Notes: generated from the sequence alone by a model not told the origin. A stretch of DNA of 64,000 nt from Hyaloscypha bicolor E (GCF_002865645.1 NW_020194619.1:1710442-1774441); one strand, 5' to 3'; numbered from the stretch's first letter, positions 28,512 through 42,226 are shown. A program made the numbers and translations.

Positions 28512-28695
28512 TGTTACGCTCTGCTGCTTTACTAGTAAATTTAGCGTCACGTGACCACGCGATGACGCATGCGGCTGGCTAGTATTTAGAATACCAAAGC
28601 TCCTGTACTTACAAGCTTCCCTCCTTAGTTTAGAATCCTCGGATTAAGAGCTACTCTACCTTGCTTTCCAAGCCCAGAGACCCGGTTTCGTGACA
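28512..28695 (-). repeat. Solo LTR of the gag-only family G
   Basis: This 184-bp LTR is inverted relative to the plus-strand reading of the 9887 copy and begins TGTTACG. A perfect duplication GTATT lies on both sides (28507-28511 and 28696-28700). Unlike its surroundings it is hardly RIP-mutated: it keeps CACGTG, CGCGATGACG and other CpG sites. It lies inside copia A1 just before that element's own LTR. Confidence 0.9.
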
Positions 28696-28700
28696 GTATT

Positions 28701-28886
28701 ATAGTATTAATATATGATTCCTAAATCTACTAACCCTAATAGGGTCTAGTTTACTAGTCGAGTTATTTATAGGATATAAAATTATATAACTATATCTCAT
28801 ATTTTATATTTTATTACTTATATCCCGTATCTCATATCTCGTAACTATATATATAACTCCTAAAGAAATAGCTATATTAATACTAG
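28701..28886 (-). repeat. 5' LTR of copia A1
   Basis: Matches about 42040-42226 at the outer end of copia A2. Read on the minus strand it starts TATTAATATAGC (TGTTAGTATAGC-like before mutation). It lies upstream of the copia gag, as a 5' LTR should. Confidence 0.7.
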
Positions 28887-30206
28887 AAACTTTCTAAAAA
28901 ATGCGAAAAATAGTATTTTCTTCTAATTATATATAAATTCCCTAATTTGGCCTAGTACCAGATTTCCCAAATATTTTATATATCTATATTACTTCTGAGG
29001 TTTTAGTTATATATTAAAGGCTATAGCCTTTTGTATATAACTTTCCCTCTTATAATATTCTTCTATTTCATATATCTATTTCTTGCCTTATTTATATTCG
29101 ACTTATTTCTCTATATTTAATTATATAGTATTTATATTAATTAGGTATTTAAAGGTATTTATTGGCTTTAATTTCGTTATAGAATTAGTAGAATTCGATT
29201 TTCCCTTAATTCATTTAACTTCTATAATCTCTTATTATTCGTATATCTAATTGTAATGCCTATATTAACGAGCGTCCAGCTGGATTTGGTAGCCTAATTA
29301 GGCTAGTGCTTATGTGGGATCGCACTCCCAAATTGGGACTAGTGCTTCCGTACATCCAGCGGAACACTAGATTCTATATATGGAGGCATGCGAGCTTTGG
29401 AAATGGGCATCGATTAGTTTATTATAGAGAACCAGTTCTTGGAATCAATTATACTTCCACGCTTCACTCCATACTTTACCCTATATTTCACCCCTTTACC
29501 TTGACTACTTGCGTAGCACCCTGCTATATTGGGAGCCTCATACTAATAGAAATATATTAAATTAATTATTAAATGCTTTTCTCAAATAGTTCCTAATTTA
29601 ATAAGATATTTATATAATAATTTCGAATTCGTATAGACTACTAGTAATAGTTCCATTTCTAGTACTCTATTAATTATAGATTTGGCTAAAGCGCCTATAT
29701 TAAAGCCGTAAGCCATATTATAGAGTTTTAAAGCTAGAATACTTTTAGTAACTCTCTTGTATTTAATAGAGAACTAGTAGATAATATTAGTATATCTAGT
29801 TCCGTTTACTAGAATTAGAATATATCTAATTTAGGAAAAGAGATCTCTATTATTTATAAATAAAGTATTTATAAAAATAATTAAATATAAGAACTCTTTT
29901 ACTAGTTTTATAAATCTTAATTCTCTAGTAATATTCTCAATTTGCTATTAAATGCATTTATTAAATGCCTTTATATTAGTTTCTAAAAGTTTAATAGTTT
30001 AAGTAATAATTAATAGATTATATTAAGCTTCTAATTAATAGACTAATATAATATATACTCTTCTAATATATTAGGTAATATATTAGTTTTTAATAAAGAG
30101 ATCTTAATAAATAGTGCCTCTATTACTTATAATAGTAATATTCTTTATAGAAATAGTTCGGAGGTTTTTATACTAATATTCTTATATAAGAATAATTCTA
30201 GTAATA
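28887..30206 (-). other. RIP-decayed retroelement sequence, probably 3' part of copia A2
   Basis: Apart from the solo LTR at 29252-29542, this is AT-rich with a coherent minus-strand frame from about 30,200 down to 29,550. Gypsy C (30207-37199) carries identical TAATA duplications at its two ends, so 30206 and 37205 were originally adjacent and this stretch is continuous with copia A2 at 37205 onward. It would then hold the reverse transcriptase/RNase H end of A2, but I cannot point to a catalytic box. A 38-bp palindrome lies at 29005-29042. Confidence 0.5.
29252..29542 (+). repeat. Solo LTR, family H (related to the Gypsy C LTR), nearly unmutated
   Basis: A 291-bp block of normal base composition stands inside AT-rich sequence. 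It starts TG, ends TA and has CTAAT on both sides (29247-29251 and 29543-29547). Its second half resembles the end of the Gypsy C LTR (shared words AGCTTTGGAA, TTCTTGGAAT, CTTCACTCC, ACCCTGCTAT), so it belongs to a related but different Gypsy family with no internal region in this window. The 84-codon frame at 29306-29560 lies within it and is not a gene. Confidence 0.75.
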
Positions 30207-30509
30207 TATAATAAGCACACGTAATGGCATATAGACAGGTATCAGATATTATAGATCTAGTTTCCTATTTTGGGTATAGCTTGCAATCGGAATTATATGG
30301 ATTATATAGGATTTCCTAATTAAGTAAAAAGCTTTATATACCTGGCTAAGTACTAGGGAATATATAGGGAGACGCTTCTAGCTTTGAAAGGGGTATTAAT
30401 TAGTCTCTTATTAGAATTAATTCTTGGAATCAGTTATACTTATAAGTATTACTCCGTAGCTTACTTATCTTAACTACTTATATATTACCCTGCTATTATA
30501 TACCTTATA
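30207..30509 (+). repeat. 5' LTR of Gypsy C
   Basis: 303 bp, matching 36897-37199 with mostly C/T and G/A differences. A third copy is at 43900-44207. Confidence 0.88.
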
Positions 30510-30559
30510 TTCTAATTAATCCAATCTTCGGAAAGCAGTTTATTATAAGGTAGTCAAGC

Positions 30560-33500
30560 CATTAATAGACAAAACCACTAATAGCTAGAGTATTAACTAG
30601 AAGAAGTATCTCTGCTATTACTAGGGCGACCTAGTCAGGCATTTAGGGGAGCGTCTAGTTAGCTACTCTAGCTACCGCCTAATCAGGAGAAGGAAGTAGA
30701 ACTCAGATATCCCCAGAACTAGCTAGCAGGATAATAATAACGGAGAAGCTAGTAGCGGCTTGTTATCGCATTACTAAGTTAGAAGCAGAGATATAATAGA
30801 GAGAAGATCTAGAGAATTTAGAAGCTCAGATTTACTATCTTAAGGATATTCGGGCACCTATTATAGAACCTATTATATTACCGGTAGTATATTTGGTTTA
30901 CAGGGCTCCAAAAACCCGAGAATTACTAATCTATAAAAGGAAGAGTATTAAGGAAGCCCAGGACTTCTTTTACTAGGCAAAGCTAAAATAGTATAAAGAC
31001 GGCGGGATTATCTAGGTTATAGATATAGTAAAAGTTATATATTATATTTCCTGTTTTAAGAATATAGCCAGGAATATCTGGAAGTATAGGAAGTAATTAG
31101 TAGGCATTAATACTACGGATTAGGAGACCTTTATCGAGTTTATAAAGAATTCTATCTTGGATCCGGAGAACCATAGTAATAATACCCTTACTAAGTTCAA
31201 GAATATAAAATAGTAGCCAGGTTAGAGTATCCAAAGCTTCGTATCCTACTTAGATAGCCTATTAGATAACTTGGGATATACGGGTTTACTATAAGAGCGG
31301 GATAACTTATTTAGTAACTTAAGGCAGGAGATTTGGGACAAGATTAATTACTAAGGAAATACTTTATAAGAAAGGAAGAAGCTTATTTCTATGGCTATAA
31401 GAGTCGAGAATAACTTAAACTAATCTACTTAACGGGAATATAATAATAAGCTAATAGGTTAATAAAAGGAAAGAAATTAGAGAAAAAAGAGAGAAGATAA
31501 TAAAGGGAAACGGAAGAGAAGTATATTCCCGTTACGAGGTTTATATAACCGGGGTAATAAAAGTATAGTAATAGGGTCTAATATAGTACCCGTATTAGGA
31601 TCTATAAGACCGGGTATAACTTGCTTTACTTACTAGAAAAAGGGTTACTATACTACTACCTGCCCAAATCGGGAAAAACCGACTTGCTATAACTATAATA
31701 AGTCTGGCTATAAGGTATATAAGTACCTAGAACTAAAGAAGCCGGGAAACGGGTATATCCCGTAATAGTTATACTCGTTTATACTATAAAGGGCAAGGCC
31801 CCTAAAACGAGAATAGTAATTAAGGTTATTATTAAGATAAGAAAAGATAGGTAAAGAATTAGAATATTAGTTAATTCGGATATAGAGGCTAATTATATAA
31901 AGAGGAGGTTAGCCTTAGATATAGGTATTCTATTAATATTAAGGGTAACTCCCTTATTCTTACTAGAGGAAAAGAGAATTTATTTATATAGAGATTATAT
32001 TCTTGGGATTACTACTAAGGATATACTAGGGAACTAAAGAGAAACTAATATATACTTTATATTATATAATTTTGATCTAAATTATATTAATATAATACTT
32101 GGATTCCTATAGCTTTACTAAGTTAATTCCCTAATTTCCTTTAGGGAAGTAATATAAAGATACTAGATTTGACTATAGAAAATTAAAGTTCTAAATACTA
32201 GGAAGTTTACTAAAGTAGTAAAGTATAAAATATATGTTTTTCTATTAATTACCTATCCTATAATAGATAGCTAAAGGATTACTACTATTACTATAAATAG
32301 AATAGCTATACTTCCCAGGAAGTATTAGGACCTTCTCCGAGTATTCTCTATAGAGGCTATAGGTATACTACCCGATTACTATATAATAGAGTATTATATA
32401 AATCTAGAACCAGGATCCTAATTACTATATAATCCTATATATACTTTATTAGAAAGAGAGCTTAAAGTTCTTTGGAAATATCTTAATACTAGCTTAGAGA
32501 AGAAGTAGATCCGTTATTTTACTAGCCTAGCTAGTATCCTAATTATATTTATTTTAAAGAAAGAAGGTAGCCTATATCTATATATTAATTACTAGGATCT
32601 AAATAAAATTACTATTAAGAACTAAATACTATTATTACTTATTAGTAAGATAATAAATAGGTTTTATAAAGCAAAGGTATATATAAAGCTAGACTTAAAG
32701 AATACTTACTATTAATTGCAAATATAAGAGAATAATAAATAGAAAACGGTATTCCGAATATATTATAGATATTTTAAGTACTATATTATATTCTTTAAAC
32801 TATCTAATACTCTAGTAATATTCCAGGCATATATTAATTATATATTAGTAGGCCTTATAAATATTATTTATATAGTTTATCTGAATAATATTTTAATTTA
32901 TTTAGAGAACCCAGAATAATATATAATAGCGGTCTAATATATACTCGAGTAATTATAGTAATACTAGCTCTTTATAAACTTGGCAAAATACGAGTTTAAT
33001 ATAAAGAAAGTAAAGTTCCTGGAATTTGTAATTAGCCCAGATAATATAGAAATAAAGGCTAGCCAGATTATAGCTATTAGAGAATAGCCGGCCCTAAAGA
33101 ATAATATCCGAGAAGTTCAAGTATTCCTGGGTTTTACTAACTTTTACTAGAGATTTATCTATAAATACTTTAGAATAATAAAAGGATTAACTAATTTACT
33201 AAAAACTAGCAGAAAACCACTATATTAGTTTAGCTAGATAAATAAGGTAAATAAGGCTTTTAAGGAACTATAAATTGCATTTATAATAGTACTAATTCTT
33301 TATTATTTTAACCTAGCCTTAAAGATTTATATAGAAACGGACGCTTTAGGATTCGCAGTTATAGGTATGATTTCCTAGCTCTTTAGTAAGGGGGCAAAAG
33401 CCAGGTAATACCCTATTACTTTCTATTTAAAAAAAATAACTATAATTAAGAATAGATATAAGATATATAACTCTAAACTCTTGGCTATTATTCTAGTATT

Positions 33501-35540
33501 TCGTACTTGGCGGTATTATCTAGTATATATCCGGTATATTATTATTATTAAGACAGATTATAATAACTTAAAATACTTTATAATTAAGAGAAAACTAAAT
33601 AGTTAATAAATAAGATAGATAAAGAAGCTAGCTATCTTTAACTTTATCTTAGAGTACTAGCCGGGATATAGTAATTCCGCTAATAGGCTATTAAGGAGGC
33701 CAGACTTTATAGCGGGTATAAATAAAAATACTTTATTACCTATATTTTATAATAAGCTATAGAATATAGAATAGAGAACCCTATAGGTAATAATAATAAG
33801 ATACTATACTATTCCTATAATACTATAATATAAGGCCTAGGAAAGAGGAGATAGGTACTCCTTAATTAGCGAGATACTAAGGAATTCTAAAAAGGAAGTC
33901 TATTTTAGTAATAGAGTAATACCGGAAATACTATTACTTGAGCCTATTACTAGTATAGCTAGTTATAAATAGTACATACTACGGATTCTAGCTATATAGG
34001 CAGCTAGATCCGAAATAGTATATAAGGAAAGCAGAGAGATATTACTTGAATTACTATTATAGTATTAAAGGCTCGATCTATTAGTATAATACTGGTAGTA
34101 CAAATAGTTCTTAAAAGAGACCTTTACTAGAGTTATTAAGACTTGGGAACTTAATATATCTGGGTTATTAAGATATTAGAATACTATTTATATACCAAAT
34201 AAGCCGGCTCTTAAAAAAGAATTACTATAAGCTAACTATAATAATCCTATAGGTAGGTATTTTGGTACTAGCAAGATACTAGAGATTCTCTAGAGAAAGT
34301 ACTTCTAGTAAAATATAAGAAAGAATATAAAAGACTATATTAGAACTTATTCTATATATTAATAGACTAAGATAAAAAGATATCTGCCATATAGTATACT
34401 TAGTTTATTCCCCCTCTTCTCTAAGCCATAGCAAGAAATTACTATAGACTTTATTATAGGGCTGCCTCTTTCTAGGTTTTATAATAAAATATATAATTCT
34501 ATACTTATTATTATTAATAGGTATACGAAAATAGTATAATATATTCTGACTACTAAGAAAGTCTTGGCTCCTAAGCTAGCAGAGCTATTTATATATTATA
34601 TTATTAAAGACTTTAGTATACCTATAGGTATAACCTCTAATAAAAAATCTATTTTTATAAGTAAATTCTAGTTAAGTCTATATTTCTACTTAAAGGTTTA
34701 ATAATAGCTAAGTATAGTATTTCACCCGCAAACTAATAGATAAACAGAGAATCTAAACCAAACTCTAGAATAATACTTAAGGTATTATACTAGCTACTAG
34801 TAGGATAACTAGATAGCAAAGCTTGCTCTTATAGAATTTATATATAATAACTCTATATATTTAATAACAGAAATATTTCTATTCTATACCTTATACGAAT
34901 TCTATTCTAGTATTAAACTATATATTAAGGATAATATTCCAGAAAAAGAAGCGCTAGTAGTATAGGAAAAAGTATAAAGGATTTAAGTAAAACAGGAAAT
35001 ATTAGAGAAATAATAGCAAGAAGTAGTAAATATATAGAAAAAGTACTATAATAAGAAATATATTAATAAGAAGTTCAAGATATATAATAAAGTTATGCTT
35101 TATATAAAGAATATTTAATAGCTATAACCTAGTATAAAGCTAGTAAATAGATATCTTGGCTTCTTTAAAGTTCTAGAAATTATAGGAATATATAGACAGG
35201 TATACTACTTGGAATTACCGCTATTATATTAGATCTATAATATTTTCCATATTTCTTTCTTAGAATCATAATACCTACAAGCTAGTACTATAGTAGAACT
35301 AGAGCCGGTTAAGATTAAGGGCAAAGAGGAATTCGAGATGAAATCTATTATAGCCTATAGGGAAGATAGAAAAGAAAGGAAATATCTTATTTATTAGAAG
35401 AGCTACTTATTAGCGGATAATATATAGAAACCACTAAGTAATTTAGAGAATATAGCTTAAGAATTATAAGAATACTTGAAAAAGAGTAATATTATAATAC
35501 TATTAGCTAAACGGAGATATAAAAAATAAATGCTTTTATT
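30560..35540 (+). pseudogene. Gypsy C gag-pol polyprotein, RIP-inactivated
   Basis: Reading plus-strand frames across stops gives: a coiled-coil start (about 30740-30850); a gag core; a CCHC zinc-knuckle region near 31620-31720, where one Cys and the His read as Tyr; a protease near 31860-31920 (ILVNSDIEANYI, usually DSGA/DTGA-like); reverse transcriptase 32500-33100, with LYLYINYQDLN and the catalytic box YLNNILIY (YLDD before mutation) at about 32878-32901; RNase H near 33330-33700; integrase with an intact TIDFIIGLP (about 34440-34470) and HPQTNRQTENLNQ; and a C-terminal chromodomain (about 35330-35470, YREDRKERKYLIY). The normal product would copy and integrate the element, with the chromodomain steering insertion to marked chromatin. 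Confidence 0.85.
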
Positions 35541-36896
35541 AGGAAACTATTAAAAAACCATATATTTATTCTTGGAAAAACTATATAAAAATTATTAAAA
35601 ACTCTAATTTCTGTATCCTATAAATACTTTATTCTTATAACTATTCTCTATTATCCTTATTATTATCCTTATTAGGATCCTCTCGAGAAATAAGTAGTAA
35701 ATTAGCCTATAAAGCTATTAGCTATTAGTAAGAAATAAGAAAGAAGTAAGCTTACTTAATACTAAAGAATATTAACTATACTATTAAGAGTACTTTATAC
35801 TTATACTAAGCTAGTAAGAATTACTTAACCTATTTCTTAGATTATTAGGGGAATTTATTAGCCTCAAATAATAGCTTTAATATAAGAAGTATATATAGTT
35901 TAATATAGAAAAAGGGTAATAATAGCCTTCTTTCTTTTGGGCAAAGAATAGGGAAAATGCTTATATATATTAATAGCTTAAAAAAGGCAGTTTAACTATA
36001 TTATATATACTTAAGGAACCTTAAATAATATTAGAATAAGAAATAAAAAAAGGAATTTATAACTTATAGAATTATACTTCTTATTCTTGGAGTAGTAGTA
36101 ATTATATACTAAGTAATTATTACTCTTAATATAAATAAGGTCAGGAAACTTAGTAATATTCTTAGAATATTAAAGATAGTAAGGGCAAATCAAGGATATA
36201 GAAGTATTAGCCAAACGGATAGTAATAGGCTAATAAGTACCAAGAGAAGTATTTATCTTAATAAATAAAGAAGTAGAAAAGGGAATTAGAAAAGGACTTA
36301 AATAAAGCTTAAATAAGGCTTAAAGGAGCTTAAAGAAGCTTAAAGAAAGCTTAAAGAAGGAAGGCAAGGGACGAGAAGAAGCTAGGTACGGTATTATGGT
36401 TAAGGAAAAGAAAGGTTAGTTAATAGGAAAAGGAAGGCCTTTTTATAATATTCTCTCCCCGAATAGTAATTACAAATTCGGAACTGGCTCTATACTAGGA
36501 ATACCCAGAAAATTCCAAAGAAAAGATTTATGAATAAACTAGAAGATTAGATTAACTTTTCCAAGCTCTTGGGCCTATAGAGTAATAATTTATTTGCGAA
36601 TAGAGGCTAAGTTAGGATTTACGAACTAATTAGGAGATTAGATAAGCTTTATATCTAATAGTATATACTATATTCGTACTACCTTTGCAAGAGGAAATCG
36701 CCAGAGGCGATTTGCGAACTAGCTAGAAAGAATTAGTAAACTATATCCTTAACTCTATTACCTGGTATAATAATGGAATAATTATAAGAAGTCTTTAGGG
36801 AAAGCTAGTAGCCAGGAAAGTTTTAGGGAAATATTTATAAAGCTATTCGCAGTTTTCCCAGGCCTCTTAGGGACAAGGGCCCAGAGAGGGAATTAA

Positions 36897-37199
36897 TATA
36901 ATAGGTATACGTAATGGCATATAGACAGGTATCAGATATTATAGATCTAGTTTCCTATTTTAGGTATAGCTTATAATCGGAATCATATAGATTACATGGG
37001 ATTTCCTAATTAAGTAAAGGGCTTCGCATACCTGGCTAAGTACTAGGAAATATATAGGGAGACGCTCCTAGCTTTGGAAGAGGCATTAATTAGTCTCTTA
37101 TTAGAATTAATTCTTGGAATTAGTTACACTTGCAAGCGTCACTCCGCAGCTTACTTACCTTAACTACTTATATATTACCCTACTATTACGTGCCTTACA
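36897..37199 (+). repeat. 3' LTR of Gypsy C
   Basis: 303 bp. It ends CCTTACA, retaining the canonical CA, and is followed by the TAATA duplication. A short open frame at 37114-37299 crosses its end and is not a gene. Confidence 0.88.
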
Positions 37200-39249
37200 T
37201 AATATCCGTATAAATAATATCTCTATTAAATTTGAAATTATAGTTAAAAGTAAGGCATTTATATTTCTTAGCCAAGAATTTAGCCTCTTGAAATTTTAGT
37301 TATTTCGTTTTTATAAAATTATTAGTTCTAATAAATAAGGTATTATTAATTTAAAGGCTAATAATTCTAAAGAATTACTTGCTATAGAGGAGGCAAAGAG
37401 TTATAAGTCGACTATTCTATAGAGAGCTCGTTAATATAATAGAAATAATAAGTTTTAAACTAATAGTTCCCGGTTTCCGGTATATTATATAATAGTTTTA
37501 TAACTTTTAGAACGAAATCGTTCTTTAAATTTAGCTCTCTAATAAGCTTATAAGGTAGATTAATATAAAAATTATAATTAAATAAAGTTATTAATTAAAT
37601 ATAAGCTTATAAGATATTATATAAATATAATTCTATAATATCTATTATTATAGTAATAATATTAAGAATAATTCTCTAATTAATATATTAAATAATAGGT
37701 AATTATATTAATACTATATATTTTTTACTATTATTATAAGCTTAGATAACTAGTTTCGATTTCTTAAATTCTCTCTTTATATCCTTATTCTTAATCTTAT
37801 TAATAAACCGGGAATTAAAGATATATATCTCTTTTAATACCTGAGATCTAGAAATAACCTCAAATATACCTTTTTCTAAAAGGCTAATAATTTTAACTTG
37901 GCAGGAGTTCTTATATAAGTTATTATCTTATAAGAATACCATAAAATCCGGATTGTTATAAGAGTATTCTTTATTATACTTTAGTAAAATAGCAGAAATA
38001 GTAGAAGGAATTATATTTGTATTACTTTTAGCTTTATTATAAAGTTCAAAAACAATTTCAGGTTCGAGACTATTAGTAATAATCTTAATATCTCTTATAT
38101 AAAATGGCTTTATAAAAGTTAAATAAAAGGTAGTATTACTATATAGTAGAGCTAGTATATAGTTCTTTCTATTAATAGCTACTAGCTTATATGGCCTATT
38201 TTAATTATTAAATTAACTGGTATTTCTTTTATATTATATGAGAATATCCGAATTTAAGAAAAGTTTATAAATATTAGTAATACTAGAACTATTTCGGGTA
38301 TTTAGAGTATTTGTAATTTGGTATCTAGCTTAAAGCTTTTAAATTTCTACTATTACCTTCTTAAATACTACTAATTACTATAATATAATTAGTAATAGGA
38401 TATTATATTCGGTTATTCGAGGTAAAGTACTATAAATTAAGAGAATTAGGATAATATTATTAGATCTAGCAGAATTATTAATAGCCTTAAAAGCTATTTA
38501 GAATATAGTATTCTTATTAATTCTATTAATTTTAGCTATAATAATAAAATAAATATATCGAATTAGGTTATAATAGTATTCTATAATTCTAATAGAATTA
38601 TAAGCTTTTATAGAAACGATTTTAATTTTAGTTCCTATAATATTTATAAACTAAGTAAACTCTTTATTAATAAACTGCTTTCTGGTATCTATTATAATCT
38701 AATCGAGAGGGCCTAAATAAGTATTAATCCAATACTATTTTAGGGTATCCCAAATATATAATATACTAATATTTTAAAGCTATTAGCTAGCTTAATATCG
38801 AATGCCTTTATTAATAATATAAAATATAGGCTTACTAGAAATATAGAAAATATTAATAATAATAAAATAATTAAAGCTAATATTATCTTTTAGGTTAAAC
38901 TTGAATTATTTTAGTAATTATCCGAATTTCTAATATTACTTATAATATTTTATAAGGTATTTAAGGGCTTTTATATCGATATTATAATTAGCTTATTCTA
39001 ATATATTTCGGAGCTTACTAATAGATAAATAATTAAAATAGTAATATAAATATTATAATTCGATCTCTATAAAAAAAATAGGAATTATAAATAAAGAATT
39101 CGAAAATAAAGCTTTATAATATAGTATTTTAAAGCAGGAAAGAGTATTTAAAACATTATATTATAAATATAAAATATCTAGTAAAAATAATAAAATAATT
39201 AATAAGATTATTAAAAATAGATTTCTAGCTTATTTATATTAGTTAAGCT

Positions 39250-41756
39250 AAATAAAAATAGAGTTTTTATAGATATAATATAGAATTATATTTATCTAAT
39301 TAGTATTTTTATTATTATAGATCTAATAGAGAATATAGATCCGATATTAAATTAGATACTATTATTAATATACTATAAAGCTTGGAATTAGTTAGAACTA
39401 GTAATTAAGAATCTGAAGGCTCCGGTATTAATTATGATTTTATAAAAGTAGTAAATATTATATTTTAATATATTATTAACTATAAATATCTAAATATCTT
39501 TTATTTATTTAATAGGTTTTAAGGTATAGTTTTTGCTTATTATTTAATATATAAGGGAAAGGGAAATAAGGTTATCTATAAGGGTATTAGTTATAGGAAT
39601 AGTAGGAGTAGAAGTAGTAAGAGTAGCTAAAAAGCTCTTAATAGAAATAAAATAGAAATCTGAATAATATTTTTTTCCTTTATTTATTTCTACTAGTAAA
39701 GCTTTAAAAGTATTACCTACTATTTCGTTTTTATTATTCTTATTATTCTTTTTTTCTTTAAATTCGGTAATATATTATATATAAGTACTATTAAAGCATT
39801 TATTAAAATTACAGGTATTTCGGGATTTAAATTAATAAATGTTTTTATTCTTAAATCGAGCTTTTTTAGTCTTTTATTTCTCTAATATATCTTTCTATAA
39901 GTAGTATTCGGGTTTCTTATATATAAAATACGATTTCGGAATATAATTATTATAATTATAGGGCTTGAAATAGTTATTATAGGTTCTGAAATTGCGGCTA
40001 GATTCGTATTAATGATTTTTAAATAGATAATAGCTTAAAGAATTTTGAGAATAGTATTATTAATTAGTAAAATAGGTTTTGGTAGTAATTTATTGCTTTT
40101 TTTTATAGGTAGTAATAGACGATTAGAGCTTATTAATAAGCTAACCGAGTTTATTAAAAAAAATCCGAGATTATATATTAGTATACTAATAAGCCTTAAT
40201 AGGAGGTAATAATCTTATTATATAGGAATTCAATACTTTATAAGACAGGAATAAGGCTATATTATAATTTATATAGGTTATTAATTAGTATTTAGATAAG
40301 CTTAAATATTGTCTTTTTAGGGTCTTTTATTATTATAATTACTAAGGTAATAGTATTTCATTTATCTAGATTTTAATAATAGAAACCGGGGCCTTTAAAG
40401 AAGCTATAAATATTCGTATAGGCTTCTTTATATATATGGCTCGAGAGCCAGTTATTATAGAAGTAATCTTATACTAATTCCTTTAATATAATAGGAAAAG
40501 CTCTTTCTAGTATTTCTTTTAGAAGCTCTATATATTAATAAATATTAAAAAAGATAATAAGTTTATAATTAAAACTACTATTAGTTCTATTATATTTCTA
40601 TATTTTAAAATATATCTTTACTATTTCCCTAATAAGCTTTCTAGTAGTAATAGTAAGTATTAATTAATAGAAGTTCGGGTTTAGTAGTAATACTAGTAAT
40701 AGTAAAGGTAAAAGTAGTAAATAGCCTTAATTTAGAGAAAGTAAATAAATAGCTTGATTTCTCGACTAAAAGTATCTGGTTCTTTTATATCTAGTTCTAT
40801 TTAGAATAAGATAAACTAATATAATAGGTCTCTGAAAAAGATCTATTCTAATTAGACTATTATTAATAATATTAGCTTTATTTTATATACTTTTTGTTTT
40901 CTTTTAGGTAAGGTTAATAAAGAATTATATAATAGTAAGATTTCTATAGTTCTATTTAATATAGATATTATTATACCGAAATTAGGCTCGAAGATTTTAT
41001 ATAAATATATAATTAATTAGACTATATACTATAGTATTAAAGTTTTTGAAATTATCCTGAAATAGATTCTATGAATTATTATTATTTTTCTTATATAAGA
41101 TATATTAATATATTTTAATAGTTAAATATTTCTAAAAATTAGCCTTTATTATAGTTACTAGATTAATACCGTTTTTCTATTTCTTAATTAGCTTTTTTCT
41201 CTTATTAGTATCTATATTAAACCGAGTTTAGGTTCTTTCTAGTATATATATATAATTTATAGCAGGAAGGATTTAAAAATAAAATAATTTATAATAGATT
41301 TATAAAAAAGATTCGGTAAAAAAGGTATCTAGATATTTAGATATCTGGTTTAGATATCAGGTTCAAATACCTAATTAAGATATTAAATACCTGATTTAAA
41401 TACTTAATTAAAATACCAGATATCTAGTTTAAATACTAGATATTCCAGATATCTAGAAATATTAAGGATATTAAAATAAATATTTCGTTCTTAAATATTT
41501 TATTTATAATAAGAAATTTAGGAAATGAAATATTATAATTCCGGGAGAGTCTAAAGCTTAAAGAACTCGATGAAATAGCAAAATCGAAGTAGTAGTTAAA
41601 GAGCTTTAAGGATATATACGGGATATATATTCCGGAAAAGGGTCCTATAAATACGAATATTATATAAGTAGAAAAAATAGTTTCTAAGAAGGTAGTTTTA
41701 GGGCCAAAAGAAGTTAGTTTTAAAAAATAGTAGAAATTAAATAAATAAATAGTCAA
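39250..41756 (-). pseudogene. Copia A2 gag-protease, RIP-inactivated
   Basis: The first 106 codons (41756-41436) are open and start at an ATG; the rest is broken by stops. Near 39420-39450 the frame reads IIINTGAFRFLITSS, the aspartic protease site with Asp changed to Asn (DTGA in active copia proteases). Between these, AT-rich low-complexity sequence at 41320-41460 consists of runs of ATATCTAGATATC-like words. The A1 copy has the same order, and A2 shows the empty target site (about 40865) into which Gypsy F inserted in A1. Confidence 0.7.
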
Positions 41757-42039
41757 ATAGCTAATTGCTTATTAATTAGCAAGAGCTAGTATCTTTTCTA
41801 TAGGCTATTAAATACTTTTATAAAATTAATAAATAGTTTCTTTTTTTAATATAAAATAGACTAGATTTATTTTAGGTTATTAAATACTTTTAGAACTAAT
41901 CTAAAATCTTCTCTAATTTATATGTATAAATTAATTAGTATTAGTTTATTAGTAATATATAATATTATTATATAATATATATAAAATACTTAATATATAA
42001 ATTAATAAAATAGTTATTATTCCGAAATAAAAATTATAG

Positions 42040-42226
42040 TATTATAGTATTAATATGTGATTTCTAAATCTACTAAACCTAATAGGGTCTAGTCTATTAG
42101 TTGAGTTATCTATAAAATATTAGATTATATAACTATATTCTATATTTTATATTTCATTATTTATATCCCGTATTTCGAATTCCGTAACTATATATATAAC
42201 TTTTAAAGAAATAGCTATACTAATAG
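42040..42226 (-). repeat. 5' LTR of copia A2
   Basis: Matches 28701-28886 closely up to a shared outer edge (AAAGAAATAGCTATA, then TTAATA or CTAATA). Beyond that edge the two copies differ, which defines the end of the element. Confidence 0.7.

Larger units (their letters stand above)
30207..37199 (+). mobile_element. Gypsy/chromovirus LTR retrotransposon C (complete, 7.0 kb)
   Basis: LTRs of 303 bp lie at 30207-30509 and 36897-37199, and TAATA is duplicated at 30202-30206 and 37200-37204. A purine-rich tract (AGAGAGGGAAT) precedes the 3' LTR. Between them lies a full plus-strand gag-pol gene of standard order: gag with zinc knuckle, protease, reverse transcriptase, RNase H, integrase, chromodomain. 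It is visibly less AT-rich than B or F, so it is probably younger or was mutated in fewer rounds, but it still has many stops and altered catalytic residues. A truncated second copy lies at 42255-44207. Confidence 0.9.
37205..42226 (-). mobile_element. Copia element A2 (5' LTR, gag, protease, integrase and beyond)
   Basis: Read on the minus strand, this copy starts with an LTR at about 42226-42040. Gag follows (41756 down to about 39450; 41436-41756 is still a 106-codon open frame), then an aspartic protease (about 39400-39480), and a region around 38000-38900 with the segment normally found after the copia integrase core (NRPYKLVAINRKNYILALLY, then FIKPFYIRDI). The element continues left to 37205, where Gypsy C interrupts it. 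The copy A1 is the other member of the family here. Stops and AT-richness indicate RIP. Confidence 0.75.

Noticed and set aside
29306..29560. 84-codon open frame
   Set aside because: It lies almost wholly inside a solo LTR with a target duplication, so it is an accident of unmutated LTR sequence.
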